A stretch of 9,420 nucleotides of DNA, taken from Methanothrix sp. (GTDB lineage Archaea; Halobacteriota; Methanosarcinia; Methanotrichales; Methanotrichaceae). Where the stretch lies: the NCBI GenBank assembly GCA_023229165.1, contig JALNZQ010000091.1, positions 1-9,420 of the forward strand, given 5' to 3'. The notes under the pieces were generated by a model. That model saw only the letters and a program-made list of their open reading frames with translations. It had not been told where the DNA came from and ran no database searches. Both the position numbers and the translations under genes were made by a program. Shown here in pieces: positions 6,152 through 9,420 of the stretch (the first letter of the stretch is position 1; each line of letters begins with the position of its first letter).

Positions 6152-6859
6152 CTATACGCTGGATTCGTCCAGGAGCTGCTCAGGGAGTTCCTTTGCCCTG
6201 GCATATGCGGCCTCAGATCCGGTCTGGTTGCCCAGTGCCTTCAGGATATCGCCCTTGTGTATCCAGACGATTGAGTCCGTGGGGGTCAGCTCCAGGGCCC
6301 TGTCGATGCACTGTAGGGCTTCATCATTCTTGCCAAGTTTTTCCAGCGCAACGGCCTTCGTGTCAATAGTCGCTGCGAGATTTTTGTCTAAAATCTTAAT
6401 TGCTCTGTCAGAATAATCCACTGCCTCCTGGTACATATCTTGCTTGTAGAACAGCCAGGCTTTATCATTCCAGGCCATGGCATAGGTAGGATCTATCTCA
6501 AGTGCCATATCGTAAGATCGGCGCGACTCATTGAAATTTCCCAAACCATGAAGGGCCACACCTTTTCCGACCCATGCTCTGACGTAATATGGGCTCAGAT
6601 TCAGGACTTCATCAAAGCTCTGGAGTGACTCATTATACCTGCCGATATTCCATAAAGCTTCGCCTTTGCCAGCCATGGCGGCTATGTGAGACTGGTTGAT
6701 CTCCAGGGCCTTATCGTAAGCCTGGATAGCATCATCGAACTTGTACTGCTCTCTGAGCTCATCGCCCTGAGCGGTCCAGTACGCGCTGGTGTTGTCCTCT
6801 GCGCTTGTTGCTGAGGAGATAGATATGGCCAGCATAGCTAAGATTAAGAGGGCTTTCAT
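6152..6859 (-). CDS. Exported tetratricopeptide-repeat protein, six TPRs (235 aa)
   Basis: Residues 1-20 (MKALLILAMLAISISSATSA) are a signal peptide with an AxA-like cleavage site, so the TPR scaffold probably faces the cell exterior. Six TPRs tile almost without gaps: about 26-59, 60-93, 94-127, 128-161, 162-196 and 197-230, each with the W/G-A-Y-A-P pattern (for example KALEIN, MALEIDP, RALELTP). No other domain is present, so the role is probably protein-protein binding at the envelope. Five N-x-S/T sequons lie in the mature part. ATG at 6859 is chosen over one twelve codons upstream because AGGTGA stands 4 nt before it and the signal peptide begins there. It has its own TATA-like box, so it is probably transcribed alone. 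Confidence 0.92.
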   Translation of the reverse strand: MKALLILAMLAISISSATSAEDNTSAYWTAQGDELREQYKFDDAIQAYDKALEINQSHIAAMAGKGEALWNIGRYNESLQSFDEVLNLSPYYVRAWVGKGVALHGLGNFNESRRSYDMALEIDPTYAMAWNDKAWLFYKQDMYQEAVDYSDRAIKILDKNLAATIDTKAVALEKLGKNDEALQCIDRALELTPTDSIVWIHKGDILKALGNQTGSEAAYARAKELPEQLLDESSV

Positions 6860-6863
6860 AAAT

Positions 6864-6869
6864 TCACCT
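6864..6869 (-). promoter_or_regulatory. Shine-Dalgarno site fixing the TPR gene start
   Basis: AGGTGA on the minus strand ends 4 nt before ATG 6859. The spacing is short but matches a signal-peptide start; the upstream in-frame ATG at 6895 has no comparable site. Confidence 0.5.
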
Positions 6870-6926
6870 GAAAGCTCATTTGCATGGCTCGGCAAAAAGG
6901 TTTATGGTAAATGTGAATAGTCATTC

Positions 6927-6937
6927 ATTATAAAATT
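6927..6937 (-). promoter_or_regulatory. TATA-like box for the TPR gene
   Basis: On the minus strand AATTTTATAAT. Transcription would begin near 6905, giving a leader of about 45 nt that carries the SD. Confidence 0.4.
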
Positions 6938-6942
6938 ATTGA

Positions 6943-6958
6943 GAAGAAAGAAAAAAGA
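6943..6958 (-). terminator. Pyrimidine/T-rich terminator after the 138-aa secreted protein gene
   Basis: On the minus strand TCTTTTTTCTTTCTTC lies about 27-42 nt past the stop at 6985. It suits archaeal U-tract termination and sits just before the TPR promoter. Confidence 0.4.
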
Positions 6959-6984
6959 GTTATATGCTGAATATTGACTCGCCA

Positions 6985-7401
6985 TCATACTTTCTGGAAT
7001 ATGCCTCCTCCTACAACCATCCCTTCCATACTGACTTCCTGGTAGTTCAACTCAATCTCAGTTGGCGAGATCACATTGCCCCACCAGTAACCGTTCTCGT
7101 CCACCATTGTGATGGACTCGTTTTCAGCACACAAGACGCCCAGCACAATTTCCTCAGACAAGAGGCTTCCGCCTGGAACCATCGTCCCCGAAAACGCCCG
7201 TCCTTGTTGCTCTGTGACGGTCAAGTTCCATTGTTCACTCGGCCAGTAGGAGGCTGTCTCATTCGGCAGCCACGCTGTATTCTTGTCATATCCCACAAAA
7301 TCCATAACTCCGGACCAGTTGCCTGTCATATCAGGCAAATCAGTTGCCATCGCTGGAATGCAAAGGGCCAGCAATAGCAGCAACGCAAATATTTTCCTCA
7401 T
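6985..7401 (-). CDS. Exported beta-rich protein of unknown function (138 aa)
   Basis: A signal peptide (MRKIFALLLLLALCIPAMA, 1-19) is followed by a compact domain with short alternating hydrophobic/polar segments and repeated Gly-Trp and Tyr positions (GNWSGVMDFVGY, WNLTVTEQQGRAFSGTM, ENGYWWGNV, EIELNYQEV). This suggests a small beta-barrel or sandwich, with a calycin-like look (an opening G-x-W), though I cannot assign a family. Four sequons (NWS, NET, NLT, NES) suggest glycosylation. The start at 7401 is supported by GAGGTAG about 6 nt upstream. It is transcribed separately: T-rich terminator downstream, AT-rich promoter upstream. Binding of a ligand or surface partner is a guess from fold type only. 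Confidence 0.82.
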   Translation of the reverse strand: MRKIFALLLLLALCIPAMATDLPDMTGNWSGVMDFVGYDKNTAWLPNETASYWPSEQWNLTVTEQQGRAFSGTMVPGGSLLSEEIVLGVLCAENESITMVDENGYWWGNVISPTEIELNYQEVSMEGMVVGGGIFQKV

Positions 7402-7471
7402 GTCAACTACCTCATTTGATAAGCCAAATTAGCCAGCGAGGTGCTGCTAATATACTACTATTAATTACTAC

Positions 7472-7485
7472 AATTTAAATTTTTT
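7472..7485 (-). promoter_or_regulatory. Candidate TATA box for the 138-aa secreted protein gene
   Basis: On the minus strand AAAAAATTTAAATT, about 75 nt before ATG 7401, would give a leader of about 50 nt. A second candidate, TAGTATATTA (7447-7456), would give a shorter leader. I cannot choose between them. Confidence 0.3.
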
Positions 7486-7542
7486 CTAAAATCCAGCTTA
7501 ACGTTTGCGACCTCCGATCCAACCTGACCTAATTCAACACCT

Positions 7543-7610
7543 ATCAGCGTCGTTAAGCTGCCTGGGATCATTGAAATAGGCCTGTATCTCAGGAGAATTC
7601 AAACCGTGAA
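7543..7610 (+). pseudogene. Fragment resembling the 5' end of the Cas4-like gene
   Basis: TGAAATAGGCCTGTATCT at 7572-7589 matches 3606-3623 in 17 of 18 bases, in the same coding frame, and both encode EIGLYLR. Weaker similarity extends upstream (TCAGCGTCGT against TCAACGCTCGT). After it the match ends and the Cys-Pro-Arg of the real gene is absent. The frame is open from 7528 to a TAA at 7678, overlapping the end of the opposing hydrolase gene, and has no start codon. It is best read as a leftover of a partial duplication; chance is not excluded. Confidence 0.25.
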
Positions 7611-7620
7611 TAAAGAATGC

Positions 7621-8916
7621 TCACCGAAATTCCAGTTGGTAATCGGAGTACTTATCACGACTGTGAGTCTCATTAAATAACGCCAGCCTGGCATTAGGAT
7701 ATGACTGGCACAGCCATTGCCCCATCTGCTCTGAGAAGACCTGATCGGCAGTTCCTGACCATATCATGACCTCTCCGTTATAGCGGGAGCGGTTTATCTG
7801 GATTTTTATTACCGGGATCTTTCCTTCTTTATGGGCTTTTATGAAGTCGGCCAAAGGAACCTTTGTCCATTCGTAGCCTAGACAGACATCTTGAGCAGAT
7901 GTCGGATGGTAACTCTCGATCTCTTCTCCCATCAGTTCGTAAATGCGCACTTTTACTTCCAGCTCTCTCGGTGCATCAAGTATTCTATGCACGAATGGAT
8001 AATTGTAGGAAGGAGAAAGCCAGTTTACGAGATAAGCCCATTGATCCTGCAATGCAAAGCGGTCCGTCTTGATGTTTACGATTCTGTTTTGAAGATCGGT
8101 ATTTCCAGTTAGCCCAATCTTATAGAGCAAAAAAGCCAGAGATGTGGTATAATCTCCACCTTGGGTTAAGGTAAAGTAGGAATTAGCGAGGCTCTCATTG
8201 GACAAATATGTTTTTTTCATGAAAGTTGTATTGTACTTTTCTGCCAGATCAGGGGCGCTGCTGCTCTCAATCAAGGCTCTTGATACATGCTCGCCATATT
8301 TGTCCAGGTATTGCTGAATCAGCACTCCTCCACCAGAGCCGCCATAGAGCATGATCTTTCCGTCTTTTCGCAATAGCCTCTTTTTTTGCATATCCTTTCG
8401 CACGGCCTCAATGTCGTCCACCTGTTCCCAGGAGCCGTAGAACCTCAATGCTCGTGAATAATTTGTTGAACCGTCTTTATTGAAGGCCTCCGGAAAGAGG
8501 GTAGGGCTCACACCCCGGTTTCCCATGAGAACATAAGATAGCCCGCCCAGGCTCTCTTCAAAGTACTCAAAGTCTCCTGAGTCGTTTATCATTCCAACCC
8601 GTTCCTGCTGGTTGTCGAATAGCCAGAATACCACATCCTCCCCAGCTAAGAATCCAGGAGAAAGAAGGTAAAAAGCGGTGAAGTTTCCAAGAGCCTGGTT
8701 TCTATGATCCAGTGGGATTTGCAGGTAGTGATGATGCGGATCTGGCGGCATCTCTGGATAAAAACTGCCGGCGCTTAGGCGGGCGGTAGGGACCTGGAAA
8801 AACGCCTCATATTCATGCCAGCCATAGGCTCCACAACCGAGTACGACGGCCAGGAGCAATATGATGCCAATCTTGGCACGAGCTTTTTTCAAAAGCCGGC
8901 TTATGAGTGTCTGCAC
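7621..8916 (-). CDS. Membrane-anchored alpha/beta hydrolase, S33 (prolyl/tripeptidyl aminopeptidase)-like
   Basis: A serine hydrolase, probably acting on peptides or small esters outside the cell. Residues 16-33 form one N-terminal membrane helix after a basic start (SRLLKKARAK), so the catalytic domain should be exported but tethered. Seen: IPLDHRN (67-73), like the V-PLDH opening of S33 enzymes; GNRG (132-135), corresponding to the DxRG loop; nucleophile elbow GGSGG with Ser194; Asp391 in SGTADQ; His418 in ETHSRD. The triad is complete, and 431 aa is normal for the family. A helical cap lies between about 225 and 380. Seven sequons are spread along the domain. The start is GTG at 8916, with no SD but a TATA-like box about 25 nt upstream. 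The substrate is unknown; fold and triad are well supported. Confidence 0.9.
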   Translation of the reverse strand: MQTLISRLLKKARAKIGIILLLAVVLGCGAYGWHEYEAFFQVPTARLSAGSFYPEMPPDPHHHYLQIPLDHRNQALGNFTAFYLLSPGFLAGEDVVFWLFDNQQERVGMINDSGDFEYFEESLGGLSYVLMGNRGVSPTLFPEAFNKDGSTNYSRALRFYGSWEQVDDIEAVRKDMQKKRLLRKDGKIMLYGGSGGGVLIQQYLDKYGEHVSRALIESSSAPDLAEKYNTTFMKKTYLSNESLANSYFTLTQGGDYTTSLAFLLYKIGLTGNTDLQNRIVNIKTDRFALQDQWAYLVNWLSPSYNYPFVHRILDAPRELEVKVRIYELMGEEIESYHPTSAQDVCLGYEWTKVPLADFIKAHKEGKIPVIKIQINRSRYNGEVMIWSGTADQVFSEQMGQWLCQSYPNARLALFNETHSRDKYSDYQLEFR

Positions 8917-8937
8917 ATGGTAAGAAGGGAAAGGAGA

Positions 8938-8944
8938 CTATAAG
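8938..8944 (-). promoter_or_regulatory. TATA-like box for the alpha/beta hydrolase gene
   Basis: CTTATAG on the minus strand, centred 25 nt before the GTG start at 8916, with a pyrimidine-rich stretch and no SD between. This supports a leaderless mRNA. Confidence 0.4.
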
Positions 8945-9045
8945 AGGGTTGTTAATGCTGCCTGCACAGTTCGATGCCTTCTCTCTTCTGCGGGATATTC
9001 ATTTAAAACATTCAGGGTGTTGCGTTTAGAAATTACATAGGTTAG

Positions 9046-9272
9046 TTCTCCATCTCGCTCGACCGCAAGCGCAGCCGCCTTGCGGAGCCCGGCCCCCCTG
9101 GCGTGCGGGCGTTCCTTGCCCAGGACCTGGCCGCATTCCTGGCCGAGGTAGAATAGCCTACGAGCCGGTTTTGAGCGACTTCAAGAGCGAATTGCAGAGG
9201 ACCAAGTCGCCCTTAGGTGCAGAACCGACATTGCATGCAAAAGCCGGCAAAAGGCTCAATTCACAACTTTAA
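9046..9272 (+). pseudogene. GC-rich coding debris in two frames
   Basis: The 490 bp between 8917 and 9407 hold no intact gene. After a TAG at 9043-9045 one frame reads like the end of a protein (LDRKRSRLAEPGPPGVRAFL, then AQDLAAFLAEVE) and stops at TAG 9154-9156. Another frame then reads VLSDFKSELQRTKSPLGAEP and stops at TAA 9270-9272. Neither has a start codon, and the composition of 9055-9150 is far more GC-rich than its surroundings. A small gene broken by a frameshift, or a remnant of a foreign gene, fits best. I cannot name it. Confidence 0.25.
9063..9085. repeat. GC-rich inverted repeat CCGCAAG...CTTGCGG
   Basis: Perfect 7-base arms (9063-9069 and 9079-9085) flank a 9-nt loop, at the left edge of the GC-rich patch. 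No T run follows, so it is not a convincing terminator. Confidence 0.35.
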
Positions 9273-9277
9273 AATAT
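9268..9277 (+). promoter_or_regulatory. TATA-like box upstream of the right-edge gene
   Basis: TTTAAAATAT is the best TATA match in the right-hand spacer. Transcription would begin near 9300, leaving a leader of about 100 nt before ATG 9408. The leader contains a nine-codon mini-ORF at 9316-9345. Confidence 0.35.
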
Positions 9278-9407
9278 GATTGCAAATGAACAGATCGCCA
9301 TCAGGTAAGGAGGGAATGAAAGGCAGTGTAACGAATTTTCTGTAAATTGATATTAACAAGGAAGGCCCTGTATCCTACCTGTCTTGCAAACTGGAGGAAA
9401 CAGGACC

Positions 9408-9420
9408 ATGATACCCAAAG
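9408..9420 (+). CDS. Start of a rightward gene, cut by the window edge
   Basis: ATG at 9408 follows GGAGG (9393-9397) by 10 nt and opens M-I-P-K before the window ends. CCTGT (9378-9382) and ACAGG (9400-9404) could pair and place the SD in a loop. Only four codons are visible, so the product cannot be guessed. The SD, the TATA-like box upstream and the lack of any other gene in the spacer make it a plausible gene start. Confidence 0.45.

Noticed and set aside
6964..7377. Plus-strand open frame opposite the 138-aa secreted protein
   Set aside because: No SD or signal peptide. The minus-strand gene has both, plus promoter and terminator candidates.
9046..9272. tRNA or structured RNA in the GC-rich right-hand spacer
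   Set aside because: One short hairpin is present, but no cloverleaf, TTCGA-type T-loop or discriminator pattern was found.

Overview
The window looks archaeal, most likely a methanogenic euryarchaeon close to Methanosarcinales/Methanotrichales. Reasons: an XPD/Rad3-type Fe-S helicase; TATA-like boxes about 25-27 nt upstream of start codons that lack a Shine-Dalgarno; purine-rich SD sites (GAGGTG, AGGTGA, GAGGAAGG) on other genes; and a series of exported proteins rich in N-x-S/T sequons. The genus is inference; no rRNA or tRNA gene is present to anchor it.

Layout. Bases 1-1568 (minus) hold most of an XPD-family helicase whose C-terminus lies off the left edge. A 123-bp divergent promoter region separates it from a rightward pair: a 183-aa exported protein with five clustered sequons (1692-2243) and, 21 bp later, an exported seven-repeat beta-propeller-like protein (2265-3503). 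A Cas4-like Fe-S protein follows (3583-4299). It keeps its four cysteines but has lost the usual E-x-K catalytic motif. Bases 4300-4713 look like a frame-shifted gene remnant. A minus-strand exported protein with a Cys/His/Asp arrangement of transglutaminase/papain type follows (4686-5252). The stretch 5253-5632 is mostly non-coding, with one coding-like scrap and several small inverted repeats. Bases 5633-5989 (minus) hold a doubtful GC-rich ORF. Three minus-strand genes for exported or membrane-anchored proteins come next: a six-TPR protein (6152-6859), a 138-aa beta-rich protein (6985-7401) and a membrane-anchored alpha/beta hydrolase (7621-8916). A short stretch resembling the 5' end of the Cas4-like gene lies at about 7543-7610. 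The right end (8917-9407) carries GC-rich coding debris, a TATA-like box and the SD plus first codons of a rightward gene that leaves the window.

The genes do not form one pathway. Two themes are visible. Helicase and Cas4-like protein are intracellular Fe-S proteins of DNA metabolism. The other confident genes, all complete, encode exported proteins, probably of the cell envelope; all but one have many N-glycosylation sequons. No CRISPR array, other cas gene, insertion sequence or tRNA was found. The most unusual items are the Cas4-like protein without its catalytic motif, the partial second copy of its 5' end, and the sequon-dense protein paired with the propeller.
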